The notes beneath the pieces were generated by a model, which saw nothing but the letters and a program-made list of their open reading frames with translations, was not told where the DNA came from and did not search any database. From the NCBI RefSeq assembly GCF_030466625.1, contig NZ_JADEVT010000017.1, positions 1 to 64,000 of the forward strand: 64,000 nucleotides of DNA, read 5' to 3'. The DNA comes from Nocardioides sp. ChNu-153 (GTDB taxonomy: Bacteria; Actinomycetota; Actinomycetes; Propionibacteriales; Nocardioidaceae). Of this stretch, positions 8,617 through 16,601 are shown piece by piece (within the stretch, counting starts at the first letter, position 1; each line of letters opens with the position of its first letter). The position numbers were made by a program, and so were the translations under genes.

Positions 8617-9630
8617 TCAGCCCGGGCGGACGGCGCCGGTGTAGGGCATGGAGCCGACGCCGGCCACGGCCACGCCGGAGCGCGGGTTGGCGGCGTGCAC
8701 GATCTGGCCGCCGCCGATGTAGATGCCCACGTGGCTGATCGGGCTGTAGTAGAAGACCAGGTCGCCGGGCTGCAGCTCGTCGCGGCCCACTTTGCGGCCC
8801 GAGCTGTACTGCGCGGACGACGAGTGGGGCAGCGAGACGCCGGCCTGGGCCCAGGCCATCGAGGTCAGGCCGGAGCAGTCGAAGGCGTCCGGGCCCGAGG
8901 CGCCGTACACGTAGCTGTCGCCGACCTGCGCGAGCGCGTACTGCACGGCGGCGGCGGCGCGGCCGGAGACGGGCACGTCGGGGGCGCCCGCGGCGATCTC
9001 GGCGGCCTCGCCCGGGTCGGTGGTCGTGGCCTCGGCCGCGAAGATCTCGGCCTGCTCCTCGGCCTCGAGGCGCTGGAGCAGCTCCTCGGCCTCGGCGACG
9101 TTCGCGTCGATCTCGCGGCTCTCGGCCGCGGCCTGCTCCTCGATCGCGCGGATCTGCTCGACGCGCTGCTCGGTGGCCTCGCGACGGATCTCGAGGGCCT
9201 GGAGCTCGGTGGTGTAGGTGTCGACGATGCGGCCCTGCACGTCGTTGTACGACGCGATGGTCGACATCTGGGCGAGGAAGCCGGCCGGGTCGTCGGAGAG
9301 CGCGGCCTCGGCGAGCGGCGAGACGCCGGTGCCCTGCGACTGGGCGACGACGGCGTCGGCGACCTGCTCCCGGACCGTGGCGAAGCCGGCAGCCCGGGCC
9401 TGCTCGTCGGCCTGCAGGAGCGCGAGCTCCTCGGTCAGCCGCTCGAGCTCGAGCTCGGCGTCGTTGCGACGCTCCGCGGCCTGCTCGGACGCGTGGTAGA
9501 GGTCCTCGACCTGGGCCCGGACGTCGTCGACGTCGGGCTCGGCCTGGGCCGGGGTGCTCGGCAGGAGGGAGATCCCCACCACCGCTGCGGCCGCGAGGCC
9601 GACCTTGATCCGCTTCCGTCCGTCGAGCAC
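8617..9630 (-). CDS. Secreted NlpC/P60 peptidoglycan endopeptidase with coiled-coil N-terminus
   Basis: Cell-wall hydrolase (337 aa) that should cleave peptide stems of peptidoglycan. GTG start preceded by GGAGAG. Residues 1–30 form a signal peptide ending AQA. Residues about 31–200 are rich in Glu, Ala and Arg and predicted coiled coil, as in RipA/RipC-type proteins. The NlpC/P60 domain fills the C-terminus: catalytic Cys in FDCSGLT near residue 252, His in HVGIYIG near 299 and a third polar residue in VHAANPRSG. The leader contains a c-di-AMP riboswitch, linking expression to wall stress or osmotic state. It corresponds in position to Rv2190c of M. tuberculosis (recalled synteny). Confidence 0.93.
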   Translation of the reverse strand: MLDGRKRIKVGLAAAAVVGISLLPSTPAQAEPDVDDVRAQVEDLYHASEQAAERRNDAELELERLTEELALLQADEQARAAGFATVREQVADAVVAQSQGTGVSPLAEAALSDDPAGFLAQMSTIASYNDVQGRIVDTYTTELQALEIRREATEQRVEQIRAIEEQAAAESREIDANVAEAEELLQRLEAEEQAEIFAAEATTTDPGEAAEIAAGAPDVPVSGRAAAAVQYALAQVGDSYVYGASGPDAFDCSGLTSMAWAQAGVSLPHSSSAQYSSGRKVGRDELQPGDLVFYYSPISHVGIYIGGGQIVHAANPRSGVAVAGVGSMPYTGAVRPG

Positions 9631-9658
9631 GAGCGGGCGCTCTCCTCACAACGTCGTA

Positions 9659-9803
9659 CGCCTACCAGGTGAGCTGACGGGTTCGGGCACGACTTGCCCT
9701 ACACGCACTCCCCACCACCGGTCGGCGGCGGCTCGTGCGCGATTCACCCCAGGGAGACCGGGTCCCCGGCTCCGGACCACCGCGAGATGGGCCGGACTCG
9801 GCG
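9659..9803 (-). promoter_or_regulatory. ydaO-yuaA type c-di-AMP riboswitch
   Basis: On the minus strand, about 28 nt before the GTG of the NlpC/P60 gene, the leader carries the conserved ydaO blocks in order: CGCC closing strand (9803–9794), CCGGGGACCC, GGGGTGAATC, GTAGGGC, then CCCGAACCCGTCAGCTCACC and the closing GGTAGGCG (ending 9659). The 5' CGCC pairs with the 3' GGCG. In actinobacteria this RNA commonly precedes wall-hydrolase genes and turns them off when c-di-AMP is high (established for the class). Boundaries are my estimate from the closing helix. The remaining upstream DNA (9804–9944) contains no gene I can support. Confidence 0.9.
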
Positions 9804-9944
9804 CGGCGTCCGCGCGGACCTGGTTGGACCACTGCCACGGACGCCTCGGGCGAGGGTAGTCGCGGCCTCCGCGACCCGGCAAACCGCCCGTCCACGGGCG
9901 CGACGTGGCACGGATCACACCGGGCCCGACGGGCCGCCGGCCCC

Positions 9945-10148
9945 TCAGCCCGTCTCGACGTCGGGCCCGGTCAGGGGCGTGACCATGCGCAGCGGCGGCA
10001 CGAGCCCGCCCGCGGCGAGGGTCTCGAGCGCGCGGCGCTCCTCGACGTCGAAGCCGGTCGTGGGAGGCGGCCCCAGCAGGGCCGTCACCACGCAGTCGTG
10101 ACAGTGGAGCCCGCGGACCTGGCAGGTGTCACAGTCGATCGTCGTCAT
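9945..10148 (-). CDS. Small Cys-rich conserved protein (67 aa), function unknown
   Basis: A 67-aa protein beginning MTTIDCDTCQVRGLHCHDCV: two CxxC pairs separated by seven residues plus a His, suggesting a zinc- or metal-binding knuckle. The rest is short and acidic with no transmembrane segment. The ATG at 10148 lies inside the last 20 bp of the upstream flippase-like gene, so it is probably translationally coupled to the envelope operon. I recall similar short proteins beside NlpC/P60 genes in other actinobacteria, but no function is known to me. It could be a regulator or a protein-interaction module. Confidence 0.75.
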   Translation of the reverse strand: MTTIDCDTCQVRGLHCHDCVVTALLGPPPTTGFDVEERRALETLAAGGLVPPLRMVTPLTGPDVETG

Positions 10149-11130
10149 GTGCCGGGACCCTGCCGGTGGCCACCGACATTTCCCGTCCGGCCCCGCCCGG
10201 GACCGCCCCGGCGACCCCCGTCGTGGCCCCTGCCGCCTCACCCACCGGCGTCGCGGCGGGTCGCGCCGGGCGCCACGTGGCCGCGGCCACGAGCAGGTCG
10301 GCGACCGTGTGCACGACCCGCGCGAGCAGCGCCACGGCGGTGGCCATCGGCAGCCCGGTCAGGGGCGAGAGCACCGCGACGAAGGTGGCCTCCCGCGCCC
10401 CGAGCCCGGCCGGCGCCACGACGACGAGCACGCCCGCGACGTACCCGAGGGCGAACGCCCCCGCGAGCGCGGCGAGGGAGCGCGGGGACCGGTCCTCGAC
10501 GAGGAGCAGCAGCGCCAGCGCGTAGGCCGTCCAGGTCAGCGCCATCAGCCCGACGACGGCGAGGGGCTCGCGCCACCCCACCGCGAGGTCGGCGCCGGCG
10601 GCGCGGCGCAGCAGCCGGCGGCTCACCGCAGGCACCAGGCCGAGCGCGCAGCCCGCCGCGGCCAGCACCCCCAGCCAGCGCGGTCCCGGCGCCGGGGCCA
10701 GGTCCGCCGCCACCAGCACCCCGCCGAGCAGCCCCGCGGTCAGCAGGTGGATGCCCGTGAAGACGAGCGCGGTCGTGATCGTGACGCGCACCGGCACGTG
10801 GTGACGGGCGGCGAGGCGCGCCTGGACACCGATGGCCCACACCGCCCCGGGCACGTACTTGCCGAGCTGGCTGGTGAAGAAGACCGACCGCGCCTCGCGG
10901 GGCGGCACGGCGTACCCGAACGCCGCCAGCGTGCGGCGCCACACCACCGAGGTGGCGAGCAGCCCGACGCAGGTCAGCAGGACGGCGCCGGCCAGCGGGA
11001 CCGGGTGCACGCGGCGCACGGCGTCGCCCACCTCGTGCCAGCGGCCGTCCAGGCTCCACGCCGCGCACCCGAGGACGACGGCGAGGAAGAGGAGGCGGAC
11101 GGCCCAGGCCCGCGCCCGGCCGGCGCTCAC
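10129..11130 (-). CDS. Flippase-like integral membrane protein, lysylphosphatidylglycerol synthase TM (UPF0104/AglD-like) family
   Basis: Polytopic membrane protein of 333 aa with about eight hydrophobic segments and the family signature around VFFTSQLGKYVPGAVWAIGVQARLAARHHV (seen in parts) and VVVAPAGLGAREATFV. GTG at 11130 overlaps the methyltransferase stop by 4 bp (GTGA); a much longer upstream reading is the shadow of that methyltransferase. Members act next to glycosyltransferases in lipid-linked sugar or lipid export; the aminoacyl-transfer domain of MprF is absent here. Being in one operon with a GT2 and a GT-C-like protein, it may flip or partner the polyprenyl-phosphate sugar (inference). 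Confidence 0.82.
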   Translation of the reverse strand: MSAGRARAWAVRLLFLAVVLGCAAWSLDGRWHEVGDAVRRVHPVPLAGAVLLTCVGLLATSVVWRRTLAAFGYAVPPREARSVFFTSQLGKYVPGAVWAIGVQARLAARHHVPVRVTITTALVFTGIHLLTAGLLGGVLVAADLAPAPGPRWLGVLAAAGCALGLVPAVSRRLLRRAAGADLAVGWREPLAVVGLMALTWTAYALALLLLVEDRSPRSLAALAGAFALGYVAGVLVVVAPAGLGAREATFVAVLSPLTGLPMATAVALLARVVHTVADLLVAAATWRPARPAATPVGEAAGATTGVAGAVPGGAGREMSVATGRVPAHDDDRL

Positions 11131-11864
11131 GCGGCCCGGGCGGCGGGGGCGAGCCGGAGCAGCGCCGTGCGCGTGGGGTAGGGCAGGGTCGGGGTGCGCC
11201 CGCGGGTCCACGTCACGCTGACGGTGTCGCCCAGCACGGCCCGCACCTCGTCGATCGCGTCGCGGTAGCGCTCCCGGTCCACGTTGTCGACGACCACGAC
11301 ACCGCCCGGCGCGACGCGGTCGACGGCCCGCAGCAGGCACGCCTCCCGGGCCCGCCCGTCCACGACGACGAGGTCCAGCTGGCCGGTCACGTGGTCGACC
11401 TCGGCGACGTAGTCCGCGAAGTCGAGGTCCTCGAACCCCCGCTTGCGCGACGGCACGACCTCGCGGGTGAGGCGGGTGCGCGCGTCCCGCGGGGGTACGA
11501 CGCGCAGCTCCGCGTTGGCGGGCAGCACCCGCTCCATCGCGCGCGCCCACGCGGCGTCGTGCTCGATGGAGACGACTTCGGCGCAGCGCGCCGCGAGCCA
11601 CACCGTCGAGGCGCCCGACCCCCACTCGAGCGCCCGGGCCCCCGGCCGCTCCCGCAGGAAGGCGTCGACGGCGTCGGCGGCCTCGAAGGTCCACCAGGGC
11701 ACGTCGTGGCGCACCAGCTCGTCGAGGTCGTAGATCGACAGCCAGGAGCGCACCCACAGACCCGTCCGCGAGCGCGCGGCCCACCGGTCGAGCAGGCCGA
11801 GCAGCCCCGTCACCCGCAGCACGCCCCGCAGCGCCCGCAGCACCCGCACGTAGAGACCCTTCAC
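11127..11864 (-). CDS. Class I SAM-dependent methyltransferase
   Basis: About 245 aa with a Rossmann-type fold: motif I ALEWGSGASTVWLAAR, the acidic end of strand β2 in VVSIEHD, and VVVVDNVDRERYR near strand β4/β5. An AGGAGG ribosome-binding site lies 11 nt before the GTG at 11864, which avoids overlap with the preceding gene; a GTG at 11876 is an alternative but sits directly against the AGGAGG. It lies within the envelope operon between the large membrane glycosyltransferase-like gene and the flippase-like gene, so a sugar or lipid-linked acceptor is plausible. The acceptor is not identifiable from sequence. Confidence 0.8.
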   Translation of the reverse strand: MKGLYVRVLRALRGVLRVTGLLGLLDRWAARSRTGLWVRSWLSIYDLDELVRHDVPWWTFEAADAVDAFLRERPGARALEWGSGASTVWLAARCAEVVSIEHDAAWARAMERVLPANAELRVVPPRDARTRLTREVVPSRKRGFEDLDFADYVAEVDHVTGQLDLVVVDGRAREACLLRAVDRVAPGGVVVVDNVDRERYRDAIDEVRAVLGDTVSVTWTRGRTPTLPYPTRTALLRLAPAARAA

Positions 11865-11865
11865 G

Positions 11866-14079
11866 TCACCCGTCACCTCCTGCGCCGCCGGCGCCGCCGG
11901 TCAGCTCCATCGTCAGCAGGCGGGGACGGTCGTCCCCGCCCCCGTCGTCCGCGTACCCGTCGGCCCCGCCCTCGCGCTCGAGCGCCACCACGACGCGGCC
12001 CTCGCCGTACGCCGCGAGCACGGAGCCCGGCACCGTGGCGACGAGCGCGCCGCCCTCGACCCGGGCGTCAAGCTCGGTGCCGTTGACCAGCACGCGGATG
12101 CCCGCGGCGTCGGTGAGGCCGACCCGCAGCACCCGCTCACCGGTGCCGGGCAGCGTGAACCCGACCTCGGCGCGCTCGCCGTCGAGCCGGATGCCGGGCT
12201 GCGCGGTGTGCGCCGTCCAGCCCCCCAGCTCGAGGTCGCCGCCGTCGCCGCCCGGCCCGAAGGTGAGGAACGACCCGTCGTGGTCGGGCAGCACGAGCTC
12301 GCACCGCGCGAGCCGGTTCATCACGTCGCGCTCCGGGAGCCCCAGCAGGGTGCCCACTCCCGGCAGCGGCCCCGGGCGGTCCACCCTCGCCACCTCGGTG
12401 CAGTTCGTGCCCGGGCGACGCGGCCCGGCGGTGACGGCCCAGAACTCCGTCGGTCCCAGCGCCGGCCCCGCGACCGGGTCGGTGCCGCGCACGTCGGCGT
12501 ACGCCGAGAGCGGGCCGATGAGGTCGACGGCACAGTTCTCGTCGCCGTCGAGCGAGCGGCGCAGCGAGCGGCGCTCCTCGTCGAGCGCGGGCGAGCACGT
12601 CACCCAGCCCGCGGGCACCGAGGGGGCGAGCTCGCGCACGCTGGTGCGCCAGTAGTCGGAGTCCGCGGCCTGCGCGACGCCGTACGACGGGAGGGTCGCG
12701 AACGTGTAGCCGTAGGGGTGCAGGCGGAGCTGGTCGAGCGTGGGCGCGACGAGGCCCACGACGACGAGCGCGAGCAGTGCCCCGGGCAGGACCCGGGGCC
12801 GCACCCGGGACGGGCGGGCGGGCGCCGCGGTCTGCGCGGCCTCCCGGGCCCGCGCCGCCCACCCGACGAGCGCGGCGACGGCCAGCGTCGCCAGCAGCGC
12901 CATCGCGGGCACCATGAACAGCAGCTGGCGCAGCCCGTTGTAGAGGTTCGACTCGCGCACGACGGCGAGCAGCGGCAGCGTCCACGCCTGCACGCCCACG
13001 AGCAGCCAGGCGCTGGTGGCGGTGTCGCCGGCCGGCAGCCGCAGCCCGGTGAGCACGCGCCGCAGGGCCACGACGCTCCCGGCGAGCACCAGCACGAGCA
13101 GCAGCAGCGGCACCTCGCCGACGAGCAGGGCCGGCACGTAGAACCACTCCCCGCGCGCGTCGTCGAAGCGCGACGACGACGCGGCCGACTCCCACAGCGT
13201 GGTGAGCGGCGTCGCGAACACCGCGGGGTAGACGGCCAGCAGCACCAGCCACGCCGCCACCGGCGTCGTGGCGAGCACCCAGGGAGCGGACCGCAGCGGC
13301 GCTGCCGACCGCAGGCGCGGGTGGAGCACGACGGCGGCCGCGACGTGGCTGGCCACGAGGGTCGGCCAGATGCCGGGCCTCGTGCCCAGCGCCAGCACCC
13401 ACCCGGCGAGGACGAGCAGCGCGGCCGGCAGCACGAGCAGCACCGCGGCGGGCACGCCGTACCGGGCCGTCCCGGCCCCGCGTGCCCGGGTGACGAGCAG
13501 GACGAGGCCGGCGGTCACGAGGGTGCAGCCGGTCGCGACGGGCACGTCCTTGACGTTGAACATCGCGTGCCCGGTCCACATGGGGATGCTGCCGAGCACC
13601 GCGGCGGCGACGAGTCCCCAGCCCCACGAGCGCAGGAGGACGCGGGCGGTCAGCGCGACGGCCGCCGTGCCGACGAGGGCGATCGTGACGACCACGAGGT
13701 GACGCACGGCGTAGGCCTCCCCCGTCGCGACGACCTCGCCCGGCCCCTCGAGGCCGGCCAGCACGACGGCGGCGTGCATGAGCAGCGCGGTCACCGGGGC
13801 GTAGACGTAGGCCTGGTCCTCCCAGGCCCCGGGCCGGTCGCCGTCGAGGTCGCCCTCGAGCAGGTACCACCCGTGCTCGAGGAAGCTGCGCATCCGCGCC
13901 ACGTGGTAGGTCTCGTCCCACGAGACCCCCGTCTGCCAGGCGCCGAGGACCGCGACGACCGTCGTGGTCGCCACCACCAGGGCGGCCACGGCGAGCAGCG
14001 GCCGGGGCACCGGGGGTACGGCGGGCCGCGGCGCCGCGGGTGCGTGCGGGGCGCGGGGGCGGTCGACGACCTCGGTCAC
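11866..14079 (-). CDS. Large GT-C-like (GT39/ArnT-type) integral membrane glycosyltransferase candidate
   Basis: 737-aa protein with a Pro/Ala-rich cytoplasmic start, roughly eleven transmembrane helices over residues 25–440 and a C-terminal extracytoplasmic region of about 270 aa. The first loop contains SWDETYHVARM, the acidic Asp-Glu pair expected of GT-C enzymes that use polyprenyl-phosphate sugars. The C-terminal part, with many Gly/Asp and β-like segments, resembles a carbohydrate-binding sandwich but I cannot name the family. GTG start overlaps the stop of the upstream GT2 gene by 4 bp, pairing a sugar-phosphate lipid synthase with its likely user. Donor and acceptor unknown. Confidence 0.78.
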   Translation of the reverse strand: MTEVVDRPRAPHAPAAPRPAVPPVPRPLLAVAALVVATTTVVAVLGAWQTGVSWDETYHVARMRSFLEHGWYLLEGDLDGDRPGAWEDQAYVYAPVTALLMHAAVVLAGLEGPGEVVATGEAYAVRHLVVVTIALVGTAAVALTARVLLRSWGWGLVAAAVLGSIPMWTGHAMFNVKDVPVATGCTLVTAGLVLLVTRARGAGTARYGVPAAVLLVLPAALLVLAGWVLALGTRPGIWPTLVASHVAAAVVLHPRLRSAAPLRSAPWVLATTPVAAWLVLLAVYPAVFATPLTTLWESAASSSRFDDARGEWFYVPALLVGEVPLLLLVLVLAGSVVALRRVLTGLRLPAGDTATSAWLLVGVQAWTLPLLAVVRESNLYNGLRQLLFMVPAMALLATLAVAALVGWAARAREAAQTAAPARPSRVRPRVLPGALLALVVVGLVAPTLDQLRLHPYGYTFATLPSYGVAQAADSDYWRTSVRELAPSVPAGWVTCSPALDEERRSLRRSLDGDENCAVDLIGPLSAYADVRGTDPVAGPALGPTEFWAVTAGPRRPGTNCTEVARVDRPGPLPGVGTLLGLPERDVMNRLARCELVLPDHDGSFLTFGPGGDGGDLELGGWTAHTAQPGIRLDGERAEVGFTLPGTGERVLRVGLTDAAGIRVLVNGTELDARVEGGALVATVPGSVLAAYGEGRVVVALEREGGADGYADDGGGDDRPRLLTMELTGGAGGAGGDG

Positions 14080-15104
14080 GCGGGGCGCTCGGCCGCGGCC
14101 GGCACCGCCGACCCGACGGGAGCAGGCGCCGGTGATGCGGGGGCGTCGACGAGGCGGCGCGCGTCGTACGTCGGGCGGACGCTCGGCGCGGGCGCCGTCT
14201 GGTGCCGCGCGTGCACGACGAGCTCGGCGAGCAGGCCGAAGAGCAGCAGCTGGAGGCCCACGAGCACCAGCAGCACGCCGGCCAGGAGCAGCGGACGGTC
14301 GCCGATGGTCGCGCCGGTCAGCACCTTCAGCACCGTGAGGTAGCCGAGGACGAGGGTGCCCAGCCCGAGGGCCGCGCCGCCGATGCCGCCGAACAGGTGC
14401 GAGGGCCGGTTCTCGTACGAGAGCAGGAAGCGGATGGTCACCAGGTCGGCGAACCCGCGCCAGAAGCGGGCGAGGCCGTACTTGCTCGACCCGGACATCC
14501 GGGGGTGGTGCTCGACGGCCACCTCCGCGACCCGGTGCCCGAGGTCGTGCGCGACGACGGTGAGGTAGCGGTGCATCTCGCCGTACAGCATCGGCGCCAC
14601 GTCGGCGGCGACCTCGGCGCGCATCATCTTGAAGCCCGAGTTGAAGTCCTTGCCCGGGGCGCCGGAGAGCACGGCGGTCGTGCGGTTGTAGAGCCGCGAC
14701 GTCGTGCGCTTGACGAACCGGTCGCGGCGCGTGAGGCGCGCGCCGGTGACGAGGTCGGCGCCGGCCTCGAGCGCGGCCGCGAGCTGCGGGAGCTCGGCGG
14801 GGTCGTCCTGGCCGTCGGCGTCCATCATGACGACGACGTCGGCGCCACCCTCGAGCGCGCGCTCGAAGCCGCGGCGCAGCGCGGCGGCCTTGCCCATGTT
14901 GTGGCGCAGCATCTCGAGCTCGACGGCCGGGTGGGCCGCGGCGAGCTCGCGCATCACGGCCGCGGTGTCGTCCGTGGAGCCGTCGTTGACGACGAGGACG
15001 CGGGCGTCGGGCGAGAGCGCAGCGGCGTGGTCGACGACGCGCGGCACGAGGACCCGGAGGTTCTCGGCTTCGTTCAGGGCAGGGATGACGACCCAGAGCA
15101 GCAC
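14076..15104 (-). CDS. GT2-family polyprenyl-phosphate sugar synthase (DPM1/ArnC-like) with C-terminal membrane anchor
   Basis: 342 aa. The GT-A fold starts immediately (VVIPALNEAENL), has the nucleotide-binding VVNDGSTDD and the metal-binding MMDADGQDDP, and RHNMGKAAALRRGF as seen in dolichol-phosphate mannosyltransferase relatives. Two hydrophobic helices near residues 235–260 and 270–300 anchor it, followed by a Pro/Ala-rich tail. GTG at 15104 follows GGGAGG by five to six bases; much longer open frames upstream are shadows. It is the first gene of a tightly overlapping operon and should make the lipid-linked sugar used by the GT-C-like protein encoded next. Confidence 0.88.
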   Translation of the reverse strand: MLLWVVIPALNEAENLRVLVPRVVDHAAALSPDARVLVVNDGSTDDTAAVMRELAAAHPAVELEMLRHNMGKAAALRRGFERALEGGADVVVMMDADGQDDPAELPQLAAALEAGADLVTGARLTRRDRFVKRTTSRLYNRTTAVLSGAPGKDFNSGFKMMRAEVAADVAPMLYGEMHRYLTVVAHDLGHRVAEVAVEHHPRMSGSSKYGLARFWRGFADLVTIRFLLSYENRPSHLFGGIGGAALGLGTLVLGYLTVLKVLTGATIGDRPLLLAGVLLVLVGLQLLLFGLLAELVVHARHQTAPAPSVRPTYDARRLVDAPASPAPAPVGSAVPAAAERPA

Positions 15105-15239
15105 GATGACCTCCCGGTCGGACGACGGACCAGGCCGTTCTCGCGTCCGCACCTGAACGGCAGCCGAACCCGGCGCGTCACGGGCGTGCAGATCCCCCGA
15201 ACCCCTGCATCCGGAGCGCCGGCGGCCGATCATGACCGC

Positions 15240-16601
15240 ATGAGTGCCGTGACCTCCATCCGCCAGCGCACGGCCGCGTGGGCGGTGGCTCTCTTCGTCG
15301 GTCTCGTCCTCTGCTACGGGGCCACGAGCGACCGGTCCGGCACGAGCGTCGACGTCGCATCGGCTTCGCTGGCCTCCTGGAGCATCGCCACGACCGGGGA
15401 CCCGTGGGTGGAGGACGTGGACCTGGCCGGGATCGGACTGGAACGCGCCGGCACCGACGACGTCGCCGACCTCGAGCAGGCGCTGTTCATCGGCGAGGCG
15501 CCCAACGGCCATCGCGTGCCCCACCGCAGCCCGGGTGTCATCGCTGCGGGCGTGCCCGCCTACGTCGTCGCGGCGGCCGTCGGGGTCGACGAGTTCTCCT
15601 TCGTCCCGCAGGCCCTCACCGCGGCGCTCCTCACCGCCAGCGCCATGACGCTCTTCTTCCTCCTCCTGGCCGGGCCGGTCGGCCGTCCGACGGCGGCGCT
15701 CGCGACCCTCGTCCTGGCCCTCGGCACACCGCTGTGGTCCGTGGCCGGGAGCGCGACGTGGACCCATTCCGTCACCGTCGTCGGCATCGTCGGCCTCGCG
15801 TGGGCGGCCCGTCGCGAGGCGTGGTGGCTCGCGGGGACCTTCGGCGGGGTGGCCGTGTGGGGTCGGGCCCACACGGCGCTGATCGTCGCCGCGGTGGGCC
15901 TGGGACTGGCGTGGTCCCGCCGGTCGCCCCGTGTCGCGCTCGTCATCGGTGGCGTGTCGGGCGGCTTCCTGGCCGCTGCGAGCATCTGGACGAGGTGGGC
16001 CTACGGGTCCTGGTCGCCGCTCGGCGGCTACCGGAGCCGGACCGTCGCGCTGGGCGCCGGTGAGGACGGTTGGTGGGCCACCGCCGTGAACCACCTGGGT
16101 TTCTGGGCGTCTCCCGATCGGGGGCTGCTCGTGTGGACGCCACTCCTGCTGCTGCTCCTCCCGGCGGTCGTACGGTCCTGGCCCCGGCAACCGGACTGGG
16201 CGCGTTGGCTGGCACTGGGCGGGCTCGGGTACCTCCTCGTCCAGGGGCAGCTGAACGTCTTCCACGGGGGCGACGCCTTCTGGGGCTATCGACTCCCCCT
16301 GGAGACGCTGGCCTGCGTGGCGCCGCTCTACGCCCTGGCGGTCCCGGATGCCGGTAGGTGGGCACGGGCGGCCCTCGCCCCCGTCATCGGTCTCCAGGTG
16401 GCTGCCGTCTCGCTCGGCGCCGTCTTCGACCTGGGCGGGATGAGCCAGGCCGATGCGTGGCGTGCCAACGCGTTCGTCCACGCGCTCGTCGAGCAGCCCC
16501 TCGTCGTCGCCACGTGGACCGGTCTGGTGGTCGTGGTCTGCTACCTGGCGGCCGGTGTCCTCACCGGACGAGCAGCCCGGCCAGAGCCACGGCGTCCATG
16601 A
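15240..16601 (+). CDS. Polytopic membrane protein of unknown function (GT-C-like)
   Basis: 453 aa starting at ATG 15240 (the nearby ATG at 15232 stops after three codons). One N-terminal helix is followed by an extracytoplasmic stretch of about 70 residues (SWSIATTGDPWVEDVDL region), then about nine helices with conserved-looking YGSWSPLGGYRS and FHGGDAFWGYRLPLETLAC. The layout resembles glycosyltransferase-like membrane proteins of actinobacteria but I see no diagnostic motif. It is divergent from the GT2 operon and converges on the NYN-domain gene, their coding ends overlapping by 41 bp. Function not assigned. Confidence 0.72.
   Translation: MSAVTSIRQRTAAWAVALFVGLVLCYGATSDRSGTSVDVASASLASWSIATTGDPWVEDVDLAGIGLERAGTDDVADLEQALFIGEAPNGHRVPHRSPGVIAAGVPAYVVAAAVGVDEFSFVPQALTAALLTASAMTLFFLLLAGPVGRPTAALATLVLALGTPLWSVAGSATWTHSVTVVGIVGLAWAARREAWWLAGTFGGVAVWGRAHTALIVAAVGLGLAWSRRSPRVALVIGGVSGGFLAAASIWTRWAYGSWSPLGGYRSRTVALGAGEDGWWATAVNHLGFWASPDRGLLVWTPLLLLLLPAVVRSWPRQPDWARWLALGGLGYLLVQGQLNVFHGGDAFWGYRLPLETLACVAPLYALAVPDAGRWARAALAPVIGLQVAAVSLGAVFDLGGMSQADAWRANAFVHALVEQPLVVATWTGLVVVVCYLAAGVLTGRAARPEPRRP

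Noticed and set aside
7298..9649. 783-codon minus-strand frame joining the M48 peptidase with upstream sequence
   Set aside because: Upstream half is a shadow of the NlpC/P60 gene in another frame; only the part from GTG 8575 is peptidase-like.
9646..9918. Short open frames in the NlpC/P60 leader
   Set aside because: They coincide with the riboswitch and lack protein-like features.
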